NCBI RefSeq assembly: GCF_030499535.1
Contig: NZ_JASTLB010000004.1
Location: forward strand, 186,001 to 250,000
From: Streptomyces sp. TG1A-8
GTDB taxonomy: Bacteria; Actinomycetota; Actinomycetes; Streptomycetales; Streptomycetaceae
Length of the DNA: 64,000 nucleotides
Direction: 5' to 3'
Positions within the stretch are counted from its first letter, which is position 1; each line of letters begins with the position of its first letter. The notes beneath the pieces were generated by a model that saw nothing but the letters and a program-made list of their open reading frames with translations, did not search any database and was not told where the DNA came from. Positions 47,109-56,504 of this stretch are shown here, one piece after another. Position numbers and translations under genes: made by a program.

Positions 47109-48172
47109 TCACGCGTTGAGTGCCAGGCCGGTGCCGGTGAGACAGCCGTTGAGCAGCTGGGGCCGATACTGCAGCATCTTGAGCTTGCGTTTCACGGTCC
47201 GGGTGATCTGCCCCAGGGCGGCGGCGGCGAGGTTGCCGAGGTCGTGCTTGACCAAGGACCACACGCCTTCCTGCGGGTTCAGGTCCGGGGCGTAGGCAGG
47301 TAGCTGGAACACTGTGAGCCAGTCGGTGTTCGCCGCGAAGAACTCGCGCAGATCTGCGGTCAGGTGAATGCGGACGTTGTCCCAGACCAGCACGATCGGA
47401 CCACCCAGCTGGATCCGGGCGCGGACCAGCAGGTCACGAAAGTCCCGCGAGCCGAAGCCCTTGGGCTGGTTCTTGCGTCCGCGGTATTCGCGAACTGCGT
47501 AGATCAGCCGCGACCGCTCACCCACCTTGTAGCAAGTCATGCCCACCATGGACACCCGGCCCGAACCTCGGCCCCTGACGCGCACCACCGGGGTCTGGCC
47601 GACTCGGCCCCAGGTCCTGGCACGCGGCGGCGTAAGCGACTGGCCGGCCTCGTCTTCGAAGACGATCCAGCCGTTGCACGCTGCCGCGGTGCTCTTACCC
47701 GCGGCCACACCTCTTTCTTCCACAGCTCCACCGCGTCATCGTCACGCTCGATCGCGCGGCGAGCGGGCTGCTGCCACGACCAGCCGTGACGCTTGAGCAG
47801 TCGCCACGTGCCCTCCACCGTGTACGAGATACGGAAGAGCCGACCGATCAGCTTCTTGACCCGAGCCAGGGTCCACCGCTGGTCAGCCCAGCCGTGCGCG
47901 AGCGGTCCACGCTCCAACTCCCCCGCCAACCTGGCGACCTGGGCAGCACTGAGCCTCGGACGACCAGGCGACCCCTTCGAGGCGACACCAGCCGCTCCAC
48001 CCTCACGCCACTGCCGCCGCCACCGTTCCACCGATCTTTCAGACACCCGCAGAGCGGCGGCGATGTCCTTGTTCCTGTCCCCGGCTTCAAACCGAGCCAC
48101 CGCATCCAGCCGCACTCGCTCCCGGGCTGCCCTCTCGGCGTCGGTCAAGCCGCCACCCTGCGCGTACCTCAC
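47109..48172 (-). pseudogene. IS630-family transposase, split by a -1 frame change
   Basis: From GTG 48172 the first frame encodes a helix-turn-helix part (DRNKDIAAALRVSERSVERW, then WTLARVKKLIGRLFRISYTV). At about 47715 the frame must move by -1 to give the DDE domain: GWIVFEDEAGQSLTPPRART (first Asp), GPIVLVWDNVRIHLTADLRE (second) and APDLNPQEGVWSLVKHDL (Glu). The overlap holds no canonical slippery heptamer, so a one-base indel is more likely than programmed shifting. All three catalytic residues are retained. Confidence 0.85.
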
Positions 48173-48341
48173 AGGGACAGCAGTACAGCGCAGCGGGCTC
48201 AACTCTCAGCCGAACGACCCGACATCACCCAATCAAGTTCAGTAACCGGCGAACTGATGTCCCCATATGCAGCGATTTGATTGCATGACAACATGAATCG
48301 TCTCGGGATCAGCTCATGTCAATCACTGAGAGGAACATGCG

Positions 48342-48731
48342 ATGCGCGCACAGCAGAGGATGGTTCGGTCGGCGGACGCCGCACGACGGCGGTTGACGAC
48401 TGTCGCGGTGGCCCTCGCCGGAGCATGCGCTTTGGGCGTGGTGACGGCGGTGCCGGCGAGCGCGGAGGTCTCCACTCGATGCGGAACCTACATCTGCGTC
48501 AACACCGCTCATCAGGGAAAGGACTACGTCCAGGACATCACCGTCACGACGAGGGACGGGCTGGCCGGAACCCTGCGGGGCTTCGTGCGTGACTACGCGA
48601 AAAGCAGGGCGGGAGTGTCCCGGGCGCGGTTCGTCGTCAACCGCGAGTTCAGCGGGGAGCCACTGCTCGTCTGCGGTGGCCTGGACCGCGGTGGCAGGGT
48701 CATCGAGAACGTCTGCGTGAAGCTCTCCTGA
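48342..48731 (+). CDS. Small secreted protein with four cysteines
   Basis: ATG 48342 has GAGAGG eight bases upstream. The 129-residue product begins with a basic stretch, a hydrophobic core (LTTVAVALAGACALGVVTAV) and a cleavage-like PASAE. The mature domain of about 85 residues contains four Cys (RCGTYICV, LVCGG and ENVCVK), likely two disulfides, and reads as a compact extracellular fold. The family is not recognised. It lies 100 bases beyond the IS630 end, which may have displaced its original promoter region. Confidence 0.7.
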   Translation: MRAQQRMVRSADAARRRLTTVAVALAGACALGVVTAVPASAEVSTRCGTYICVNTAHQGKDYVQDITVTTRDGLAGTLRGFVRDYAKSRAGVSRARFVVNREFSGEPLLVCGGLDRGGRVIENVCVKLS

Positions 48732-48734
48732 GCT

Positions 48735-49196
48735 CCGCGCCCTTGCTCGGCGCCGGTGCCTCTTGGCCCGGGCCGCCACATCTCGACGAGTGGGGAAGGT
48801 CCTGGCCCATCCGTGTCAGACCCCGGGATGAGGCCCTCGGGGTCACACATGGAGACGATCGCGGCGATCTGGAACTGCGGGGCGCCGAAGTCCGGCAGCT
48901 CGAAAAGGGTCAGCGAACTCTGCTCGGACAGCCGCATCCCGGTGCGGACCATCAGGTCGCTGTAGGCGGAGTTCCGGGGCCGCGAAGCGGCCCCGGAACC
49001 GCGGTGAGGGCAGTGCGTCCGGGCCAAACCCGCGAAGCCCCACGTCCCGCCAGCGGAAATACGACGCCGGCGGCAGCCACTTCACATCCCGGCGCGGCCC
49101 GACGTGCGAGGACTCTGTCGGGGCCAGCCTCTCGCGTCGCCCGTGCACCGGGTCCAGGACGCTGACCAGCCGCTGCACGATCGGATTCACCCGCAC
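48735..49196 (-). pseudogene. Tyrosine recombinase/integrase fragment
   Basis: The minus strand reads RLVSVLDPVHGRRERL and DVKWLPPASYFRWRDVGLRG in one frame, then NSAYSDLMVRTGMRLSEQSS and LTLFELPDFGAPQ in the next. The segment TGMRLSEQ holds the first catalytic Arg region of tyrosine recombinases. The C-terminal His-x-x-Arg and Tyr are missing, cut near 48735. The frame change lies near 48980. A possible C-terminal piece of a related integrase is at 40.2 kb on the other strand. Confidence 0.6.
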
Positions 49197-49467
49197 GAGG
49201 TCCTGCCGACCGGCCGGGCGATCAGCGCATCGTCCAGACGACCGGCTCTCTCATCAGTCGAGCAGGCCGAAGCGGAGCCGTCCGGAGGGAAAGGACCCGG
49301 AGTAGTGGAGTAATGGTGCCCACCACGAACTCCTTCGCCGCCGCATCGGGCAGCGCCTCGACCGCGAAGCGCCGGGCATCGAAATCGGAGCCGCCACCAT
49401 TGACACCGAGCGGCGGCGTTGGGGAGCTCGATGAGGTCGTGGAAGGGGAGAGCGTCTTGGACAGGTA

Positions 49468-49750
49468 TCAGCATCCGGCCGCCCGCCGCCCTGGTACCGT
49501 CATCGCTCGAGCGGCAACACGCACGAACCGTCCGCAGAAACGGTGGGCGCCGCGATGGCGAAGGTTTCGGGCACCTACCGCTTCAAGGGCGTCCCGCAGC
49601 CAGAGGACCGGATTACCACCGGCTCGGGGTGCCGGTGCCCCCAGCGCCATGAGCTTGGGCTCGACGTATTGGCGACCTTGCTCCTGCTTTCTTACCTTCT
49701 GCGCAGCACGGTCGAAAGCGGGCGAGTTCGTCGAATCTTGTGCCGGGACA
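49468..49750 (-). pseudogene. Mom-like protein, C-terminal fragment
   Basis: The minus strand reads SPAFDRAAQKVRKQEQGRQY, PKLMALGAPAPR, VLWLRDALEAVGARNLRHRG and AHRFCGRF, then a short tail. This is the expected C-terminal part of the Mom-like family, and it begins about where the 39.5-kb fragment ends. Relative to that fragment the order is reversed for a minus-strand gene, so the two pieces would join only if the intervening 10 kb were circular. The 5' edge adjoins a perfect hairpin. Confidence 0.5.
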
Positions 49751-49756
49751 GCAAGG

Positions 49757-49802
49757 AACCCGCGCGTGCTGCCGCAACGTAATGCGGCAGCACGCGCGGG
49801 TT
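49757..49802. terminator. Perfect 20-bp hairpin
   Basis: AACCCGCGCGTGCTGCCGCA (49757-49776) and its exact complement (49783-49802) flank a 6-nt loop ACGTAA. This is a very strong bidirectional terminator at the border between the Mom-like fragment and the IS5 region. Confidence 0.8.
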
Positions 49803-50069
49803 TCGCGGTGCTTGTGACCGTGTCGACCGCACGCAGGAGGCCGTTGCCGGTCAGAGGGTGAGGTGGCCCGTCGGATCTCTACTGGTTCATGGCGCGGCGT
49901 GACGAGGATGGGGGGTGGCGCCCCAGTTTTTCGTAGTCGTTCCTGCGGTGCTGAGACGGCGGTCCAACTGGTGGTGCAATGAGCCGCAGCGGGTGATCAG
50001 GTGGTCAGGGCGTAGGCCGTGTTTTAGGTCCGGGTTCCGCTCCATGCCTCGTGCCGTGATGATCACCAC

Positions 50070-50915
50070 GTGGGGCGTGGGGATCTTTCTGATGAGCAGT
50101 GGTCAGTGCTGGAGTCGTTGCTGCCTGCGGGGGGGTGTCAGTCGCAGGTGGCCGGGGCGGCGACGGCTGGTGGATGGTGTGCGTCGACGGGTGCGGACGG
50201 GCGTTCCGTGGCGTGATCTGCCGCCCGAGTACGGTCCTTGGCAGACCGTGTACGGGCTGTTCCGGCGGTGGCAGCGGCAGGGGGTGTGGGCCCGGCTGCT
50301 GACGCTGTTGCAGGCACGGGCCGATGCGGCCGGGCTGATCGCGTGGGAGGTCAACGTCGATTCCACGGTCTGCCGGGCCCATCAGCATGCGGCCGGCGCT
50401 CGCCAGGACGGCGCGGGGCAGAAGGAGGCGCCTGGTGGTGTCGCCATCGAGCCCGACGAGCACGGGCTGGGCCGGTCAAGGGGTGGGTTCACCGCGAAGC
50501 TCCACCTGGCCTGCGAGCAGGGTCAGAGGCCGTTGTCGCTGCTCGTCACCGCTGGGCACCGGCACGACAGCCCGCAGTTCCAGCCGGTCCTGGAGGCCAT
50601 TCGGGTACCTCGCACCGGTCCTGGTCGGCCGCGGTCCCGGCCGGACAAGGCCTACGGCTCCCGCGCGAACCGCGCTTACCTTCGCAGACGCGGCATCGGA
50701 TGCACGATTCCGGAGAAAGCCGATCAAGTCCGCAACCGCAAAAGCGTGGTTCACGAGGCGGCCGGCCGACGAAGTTCGACTATCGCGAGCGCCATGCGGT
50801 CGAGTGCGGAATCAGCCGTCTCAAGCAGCACCGGGCAGTGGCCACCCGATTCGACAAGCTCGCGGTTCGGTACGAGGCGACGGTTCACGTCGCGGCGATC
50901 CACCAGTGGTTGTGA
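50070..50915 (+). pseudogene. IS5-family transposase with two frameshifts
   Basis: GTG 50070 opens [20 protein letters not shown]. The frame shifts near 50135, after which [40 protein letters not shown] (first Asp) and [19 protein letters not shown] (second) follow. It shifts back near 50755 to [20 protein letters not shown] (Glu) and ends at 50915. All catalytic residues are present but the frame is broken twice. About 250 bases upstream (49803-50069) contain no gene I can identify. Confidence 0.88.
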
Positions 50916-50988
50916 GCCGTCGGGCGGCCAGGCTGCCGTGCCATGCTGGCCATCGGCACTTCGAGCAGCACATGCATGGGGAGGTCCG

Positions 50989-51109
50989 GTGGCCGCTGAC
51001 TACTACTGCGCGGACAGCGAGAACGGCGACCACGTCGACGACCCGTCCGAGGACGCCTTGTTCGAGCTGGTCACGGGCATTGTCCCCGAGGAATGGACAC
51101 CTGTTCGTA
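50989..51109 (+). pseudogene. Small immunity-like protein, truncated
   Basis: GTG 50989 with GGGGAGG just upstream starts [20 protein letters not shown], then [18 protein letters not shown], at which point an IS3 fragment begins. The acidic start and the [11 protein letters not shown] pattern resemble the N-termini of streptomycete Imm1-type immunity proteins. That likeness is from memory and weak. The remaining two-thirds is lost. Confidence 0.4.
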
Positions 51110-51112
51110 TCG

Positions 51113-51410
51113 TTATGCGGCAAGTGTCAGGGTAGCTGACTGCTGTTCGTAGACGATCGGTGCCTGCTGTCCGTTCGCCGAATGCCGGCGGCGGGTGTTG
51201 TAGCGCGTGGTCCAGCGGAAGAGCGCCAGGCGGCAGGCGCGGGCGCCGTCGAAACGGCGGGCGCCACGGAGCGTCTCGCGTTTGAGGGCGGCGTTGAACG
51301 ACTCGGCGAGTGCGTTGTCCGCACTCGTGCCGACCGCGCCCATGGACTGCCGCACCCCCAGCTCAGCGCAGACAGCCGCGAATTGGCGGGAGGTGTACTG
51401 GGTGAGTTCA
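51113..51410 (-). pseudogene. IS3-family OrfB, C-terminal fragment
   Basis: The minus strand reads YTSRQFAAVCAELGVRQSMG, AVGTSADNALAESFNAALKR (with the catalytic Glu) and RWTTRYNTRRRHSANGQQAP, the standard end of IS3 OrfB integrase domains. The start joins an IS30 gene at about 51410. Confidence 0.88.
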
Positions 51411-52100
51411 ACCGGTCGATGCAACATCGGGTTGTTGAAGTGAGCGTAGCTGCTCATCGAAGACTTCGGCGGGGGTCTTCCAGCCGAGGATCTTGCGGGG
51501 CCGATTGTTGAGTGCGTACGCGACGGCTTCGAGGTCTTCGGCGGACCACCGAGACAGATCTGTGCCTTTCGGGAAGTACTGTCTCAGCAGCCCGTTGGTG
51601 TTCTCGTTCGTCGGTCGCTGCCAGGGCGAGTGCGGGTCAGCAAAGAACACCCGTGTTCCGCTCTCCATGGCGAACTGGGCATGGCCGGAGAGCTCCTTCC
51701 CGCGGTCCCAGGTGAGGGTCTTGCGTAGTTGCTCGGGCAACTTGGTCATCGATTGCGTCAGTGCCGCGTTCATCGCGACGGCCCCGTATCCGCCGAGCGA
51801 TGGCCCGTTCTTCACATACGGTTTTTCGCCCCAGCCGTCCAGCCGTGGCAGATGAACCAGGAGCGTGGACCTGCTGCTGCGCTCGACGAGCGTGCCGATC
51901 GCGGACCTACCCGTCCCAATGATCAGGTCGCCCTCCCAATGGCCGGGGACAGCGCGGTCGTCGGCCTCGGCAGGGCGCTCGCTCAGAACGACGTCAGCGG
52001 TGACGTGGCCCTGCGGCTTGTTTCGGGACCGCGCCCTTGGTTCCCGCAGCGCACGGCCCGTGCGCTGGCACGTGACCAGCTCGCGCTTGAGCGCGCCCCG
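51411..52100 (-). pseudogene. IS30-family transposase, N-terminally truncated
   Basis: About 225 residues remain: PGHWEGDLIIGTGRSAIGTL (first Asp), the second Asp region in TLTWDRGKELSGHAQF, DPHSPWQRPTNENTNGLLRQ (Glu), and YALNNRPRKILGWKTPAEVF at the end. The DNA-binding N-terminus is missing where IS701 copy 2 begins (about 52100). The catalytic core looks intact. Confidence 0.88.
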
Positions 52101-53095
52101 GCGGGCGTCCAGCGCCAGTACACCGGCACCGCCGGGCGCATTGAGAACTCCCAGGTCGGCGTCGTCCTCGCCTACGCCGCCAGCCGGGGACGGGCCCTGA
52201 TCGACCGCCGCCTCTACCTGCCCGAACAGTCCTGGTGCACCGATCCCGAACGCCGCCGGGTGGCCGGGATACCCGACGAAGTCCGGTTCGCGACCAAGCC
52301 CCGCCTGGCCTGGGAGATGATCGCCGCCGCGCTGGACTCCGGGGTGCCGGCACCGTGGGTGACCGGTGACGAAGCCTACGGCCGGGACCCGCGACTGCGT
52401 GCCGCCCTGGAGGCACGCGGGACCGGCTACGTTCTCGCGGTCGCCTGCTCGACCAGGGTGCGGATCAACCCAAGCCGCACCCCCATCCGCGCGGACACCC
52501 TCGCCGCACGCCTGCCCGCCACCGCCTGGCAGCGGCACAGCGCAGGCAACGGTGCGAAGGGCCCGCGCCACCACGACTGGGCTTGGAGCCACATCGGCAC
52601 CGGCGAACACCGCCACCTGCTCATCCGTCGCAACCGCACCACCGGCGAACTCGCCTTCTACCTGTGCTGGTCCCCCACCGAAGTGCCTCTGGCCGAACTG
52701 GTCCGCGTCGCCGGGACCCGCTGGAGCATCGAGGAGTGCTTCCAGGCCGCCAAGGGCCAGGCCGGACTCGACCACTACCAGGTCCGCAACTGGACCTCAT
52801 GGCACCGGCACATCACGCTCGCCATGCTCGCGCTGGCGTTTCTGACCGCCCTTGCCGCCGACCCGGCACCACAATGGCCCGTCGATCCACTCCACCCCAC
52901 CCGCGGCAGCGACCCGATCACGTCGACCGTCCCCGAGATCCGCCACCTGCTCGCCGCCGTCCTCACGGCACCGGCCGTGACCGCGGGCAGACTGCTGCAC
53001 TGGTCCCACTGGCGCAGACGCCACCAGGCAACAGCCCGCCGCAGCCACTACCGACGACGATCCTGCTGGATAGATCACGAAACCGCACTGGAGTA
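52101..53095 (+). pseudogene. IS701-family element, copy 2, 5' truncated
   Basis: The plus strand begins at RQYTGTAGRIENSQVGVVLA and continues through WVTGDEAYGRDPRLRAAL and TRWSIEECFQAAKGQAGLDH (Glu) to the end ETALEY. Roughly the first 130 residues, including the first catalytic Asp, are missing. Unlike copies 1 and 3, the C-terminal domain is in the same frame as the catalytic core. The right inverted end finishes at 53095 and the stop TAG lies in the flanking CTAG target sequence. Confidence 0.88.
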
Positions 53096-53099
53096 CTAG

Positions 53100-53363
53100 C
53101 AGGGCGGCGTGCGGGCGGGGCCAGACGCCGGCCTCGGTCCACCCCCGCAGCCGACGCCAGGCCGTGACTCCGGAGCAGCCCACGGTCCCGGCCGGAACGT
53201 CGCGCCAGGCAACGCCGGTCCGCAGGACGTCCACGATGCCCGTGAGAGCCGCCCGGTCCGGAACGCGAAGCCGCCCGGGATGCCGGCGGCACCGGTCGGG
53301 AGGTGGTGGCAGCAGCGGGGCCACCCGCTCCCACAGGTCGTCAGGAACAAGACCAGCACGCAC
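53100..53363 (-). pseudogene. IS5-family transposase, N-terminal fragment
   Basis: From GTG 53363 the minus strand reads AGLVPDDLWERVAPLLPPPP, RVPDRAALTGIVDVLRTGVA and TAWRRLRGWTEAGVWPRPHA, the N-terminal domain of one IS5 subgroup. It ends at the CTAG where IS701 copy 2 abuts, before any catalytic residue. Confidence 0.85.
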
Positions 53364-53431
53364 CCGGACACCCCGCCGACCAAGATCGGCGAGTGCAAGA
53401 CCCGCAGCTCAACCCATTCTGAAACGATCAG

Positions 53432-54331
53432 TTACTCAGGCCGTCCGGCGAAGAAGCCCGCAAGGGAGGACGCGAGCGCTTCCGGAGCCTCTTCGGCGAC
53501 GTGGTGCCCGGAGTCGATGCCGTGGCCGCGTACGTCCGGTGCCCACTGCCGCCAGATCTTCACCGGGTCGCCGTACAGGTCCTCGAGGTCGTCTTGGAGC
53601 GACCACAGGATCAGCGCCGGGCACTGGATCTGTGTCCCGGTGGCGCGGTCGTCCTCCTCGTGCCGCCGGTCGATGGTGAGGCCGGCCCGGTAGTCCTCCA
53701 GCATCGCCCGCACCACGTCGGGGTTTCTCGTGGCCGAACGCCACTCGTCGTAATTCTCCTGCCCCATGCTCTGGGGATCGCCGCGGTACCAGCTGTCCGG
53801 ATCGGCGTTGATGACCCGCTCGGGAACATCCGGCTGGGCGAAGAAGAACCAGTGCCACCACTGTGTGGCGAACTGGGTCGTTATGCGGGACAGGTGCTCG
53901 GTGAGGGGCAGACAGTCGATCAGCGCCACCCGCGAGACCACGTCGGGGTGATCGAGTGCGAGACGCAGCGCGACACTGCCTCCGCGGTCGTGCCCGGCGA
54001 GCGCGAACCGGGCATGGCCGAGGGAGCGCATCACCTCGACCACGTCACCGGCGACGGCCCGCTTGGAGTACCCGGCGTGGTCCGCGGTAGGCGCCGGGCC
54101 GGTGGACCGGCCGTACCCCCGAAGGTCGGGACAGACCACGGTGAAACCCTGCCGGACGAGGAGCGGGGCGACGCGATGCCAGGTCGCAGATGTCCGGGGG
54201 TGGCCGTGCAGCAGCACCACCGGCGGCCCTTCCCCGCCGAAGCGAACGAAAATCGATGCTTCGTCGACCTGAACCCGCTTGGCCTCAAAGCCCCCGAACA
54301 AGGCCCGAACCTCCCGCCCTCGTTTGTACAC
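53432..54331 (-). CDS. Haloacetate-dehalogenase-like alpha/beta hydrolase
   Basis: The protein of about 300 residues has the fold and signature of fluoroacetate/haloacetate dehalogenases and related epoxide hydrolases: VVLLHGHPRTSATWHRVAPL, CPDLRGYGRS (substrate-carboxylate Arg), ALAGHDRGGSVALRLALDHP (nucleophile Asp), QWWHWFFFAQPDVPERVI (the His-Trp halide pocket region), and the final DSGHHVAEEAPE (catalytic His). The annotated GTG 54331 is possible; TTG 54301, eight bases after GGGAGG, gives the more usual start LFGGFEAKRV. It lies near the second catabolic cluster but on the opposite strand with its own promoter. Confidence 0.82.
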   Translation of the reverse strand: MYKRGREVRALFGGFEAKRVQVDEASIFVRFGGEGPPVVLLHGHPRTSATWHRVAPLLVRQGFTVVCPDLRGYGRSTGPAPTADHAGYSKRAVAGDVVEVMRSLGHARFALAGHDRGGSVALRLALDHPDVVSRVALIDCLPLTEHLSRITTQFATQWWHWFFFAQPDVPERVINADPDSWYRGDPQSMGQENYDEWRSATRNPDVVRAMLEDYRAGLTIDRRHEEDDRATGTQIQCPALILWSLQDDLEDLYGDPVKIWRQWAPDVRGHGIDSGHHVAEEAPEALASSLAGFFAGRPE

Positions 54332-54536
54332 CGTCCACGGCGCCTACCGGTCCAGGGCAACCCTTCACTCGCCCACGAGAACCGCCGGGCCAACAGGCTG
54401 CGGAAGCTGCCTCCCTCGTCGGTGAGTGCTGCACCGGCACAGCCTTCCTCTTACCCCGCGGATGCCGTGGACACGACTACCTGATTCACCAACAGTGTCG
54501 TTGCGACGCCGGGGTCAGGGCGTTGCCACATGGTGG

Positions 54537-54928
54537 CTATCCGAGCCAGGTGATGGTGAGGACGGACAGGCGTCGCAGGGGCGGTTCACCCGGTGGGTGA
54601 GGGACGGCTGGCCGACGGAAGCGTGGCGGATGTCCTCGCCCTCGGGGTCGTCGGCGTCCCACTGCCGAAAGCCCCACGGGTCGGCCGCGGCGGCGTCCAG
54701 GACGTCCCACACCATGTCTTCGACGTGCTCGGGCAGGGTGTCGAGGACCTTCGCGGCCGGGGTGGAGGAGCGGATGGAGGGTTGCCCCAGCGTCAAGGTC
54801 AAGCCGCCCCGGGGGATGCTGTAGTCAGACGTCTGCCGGCCCACTGCCTGTGGGTGGCCATAGGCTCCCTCCACGGCTGAGAGTCGACCTTCGTGGGCGC
54901 ACCCGGCTTCAGGTTCATCGGCGGTCAT
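54537..54928 (-). pseudogene. Small toxin-like protein with a C-run frameshift
   Basis: The frame reads LTLGQPSIRSSTPAAKV, LPEHVEDMVWDVLDAAAADP, WGFRQWDADDPEGEDIRHAS, then loses sense after HRVNRP. The next frame gives LRRLSVLTITWLG and stops at 54537. One missing C in the CCCC run near 54578 explains this. The compact pattern, in which a helix pair is followed by three strands ending in VLTITW, resembles RelE/ParE-like toxins, but no antitoxin is seen beside it. The start is uncertain: ATG 54928 or a TTG near 54810. Confidence 0.45.
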
Positions 54929-55212
54929 GACGCCCCTATGGCCCGAGCGTCTGTACACGGTGTGGGCCAGGTTCCGGTGAGCCGCTGCTCTTCTTGATCC
55001 TTCACGAGCGAATGAGCGTCTCGGAACGGTGACTGGTTTGGAAGACTTGTCGGGCAGCTCTCGATGCAACGTGTGCTGCTAAGACCCCTGCACAAACGGA
55101 GGCCGAGCCACAGTGGCGACTGAACGAGCACGCGAACCGCACCGACGCCGGTTCGCTGGGGCCGTCTGCGAACTGGGTCATTCCGCTCGGCCAAGTCACC
55201 CTCGGTGTCGTC

Positions 55213-56157
55213 GTGCCGAGCGCTGACAACGAGGGCAAGGCCGGCCCTCACGGCGATGCCCTCCTCTCCTTCGGCCTGGACTCCACTCACCTGCAGGCGT
55301 TGCACGCATTGCTGAGCGAACTCAACGTCACCGCGGCGGCGGCGCGTCTGGGGCGTACCCAGCCGACGTTGTCGAAGTCGCTGCGGAGACTGCGCCGGCA
55401 CTTCGGTGACCCGCTGCTGGAACGGGCCGGCAACTCCTACCGGCTGACCGCGTTCGGTGAGCGGTTGCGCCCTCTGGTCGCAGCCGCGGTCGAGGCCGTC
55501 GACCGAGCCTTCGCGGCGGAGACGACCTTCTCTCCGGAGACGTCGACCCGGATCTTCACCATCGTTTCGTCGGATCATGGCATCGTCACGGCGGGGGCCG
55601 AGTTGTTGCGCCGGGTCCGCGGTCTCGCACCCGGAGCGGGCCTGCGTTTCCTGCCGGTCAGCGCGGAACTGCTGGAGCACGAGGACAAACACCTGCGCGC
55701 TGTCGACGGTGTCCTGCTGCCGCACGGATACCTCAGCCTCGCCTCTTCCGTGGACATCCACACGGACCGGTGGGTGTGCGTGGTCTCCGCGGACAACAAG
55801 TCGGTCGGCGACGCACTGACCAGACAGGATCTGGAACGGCTGCCGTGGATCGCGACCTTCGCGGACCGGGCCGGCCGCCCGCCTGCCTGGCGGCAGCTGG
55901 AACTGCTCGGGATCGTTCCTCGGGTCGTCGCGGTCGCGGACTCCTTCCTCGTCGTGCCCGGGCTCGTTCGCGGCACGGACGCGATCGGGGTGGTGCCGGG
56001 CCAGGTCGCGGAGACCCAGGGCGGTGACGGCGTCCGGGTACTGGAGTTCCCCTTCGAGATGGTGCCGCTGGTCGAGGCGTTCTGGTGGCATCCGGTGCAC
56101 GACGCCGACCCGGGGCATCGGTGGCTGCGCGGCGTTCTGGGAGATCAGCGGTCATAG
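55213..56157 (+). CDS. LysR-family regulator, paralogue of the 4-kb regulator
   Basis: The 314-residue regulator starts at GTG 55213 and has a winged helix-turn-helix (LSELNVTAAAARLGRTQPTL then LRRLRRHFGDPLLERAG). The effector domain shares many positions with the LysR at 3958-4875: VDGVLLPHG/TDGLLMPHG, DRWVCVVSAD/DRWVFLVAED, LERLPWIATF/LARLPWVTYQ and FWWHPVHDAD/LWWHPVHTHD. It is transcribed toward the aldehyde dehydrogenase and amidohydrolase and probably controls them. Helix three differs (TQPTLSKS against SQPAMSAA), so the operators may differ. Confidence 0.88.
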   Translation: MPSADNEGKAGPHGDALLSFGLDSTHLQALHALLSELNVTAAAARLGRTQPTLSKSLRRLRRHFGDPLLERAGNSYRLTAFGERLRPLVAAAVEAVDRAFAAETTFSPETSTRIFTIVSSDHGIVTAGAELLRRVRGLAPGAGLRFLPVSAELLEHEDKHLRAVDGVLLPHGYLSLASSVDIHTDRWVCVVSADNKSVGDALTRQDLERLPWIATFADRAGRPPAWRQLELLGIVPRVVAVADSFLVVPGLVRGTDAIGVVPGQVAETQGGDGVRVLEFPFEMVPLVEAFWWHPVHDADPGHRWLRGVLGDQRS

Positions 56158-56504
56158 CTCCAGGGCATACGTCCCATGCTCGATATGCCCTACGTTTCAG
56201 GCGGGACTGAGGGCAGTGTGGAGGGCGCAACCTTTCCACGCCTTCTGAACGGATTGCCAGGTGGATCACCTCGTCGTCGATGCCCACGCCCTGACTTGTG
56301 GGCTGTAGAGGTGAATGCGCTCGGCCGCAAAGGGGTGCCGCTCGTCTCGGTTCACCGCTCGGCAGGGGTCTTTTTTTCGGCCCCCTGAACGGCTCGCGCC
56401 CCAGGCCTCCATGTCGCGGCCACAGCCAGAACGAGCGACGCCGCGCCTCGGGCACGTGCGCGCATCTGCCAGTCGATCCAGTAGTTGATCAGTCAAGGAG
56501 ATCC
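56158..56504 (+). promoter_or_regulatory. Control region of the aldehyde dehydrogenase operon
   Basis: This 347-bp gap holds no gene. GGGCATA at 56163-56169 and TATGCCC at 56184-56190 form a 7-bp inverted repeat around 14 bases, right after the LysR stop. It could be a LysR operator or a weak terminator. AAGGAG at 56495-56500 serves the dehydrogenase start. Confidence 0.45.

Larger units (their letters stand above)
46509..48242 (-). mobile_element. IS630-type element with a passenger gene
   Basis: The ends CTGAACTTGA-N4-GTGATGTCGGGT (46509 inward) and the inverted TCAAGTTCAG at 48233-48242 are matching terminal repeats, each directly flanked by TA (46507-46508 and 48243-48244), the target duplication of the IS630/Tc1 group. 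The element is 1,734 bp. It carries the IS630 transposase and, downstream on the same strand, a 155-residue protein gene that is not part of ordinary IS630 elements (about 1.1 kb). Confidence 0.85.

Noticed and set aside
47690..47730. Programmed -1 frameshift in the IS630 transposase
   Set aside because: The overlap between frames has no X_XXY_YYZ heptamer in register; an indel is simpler.
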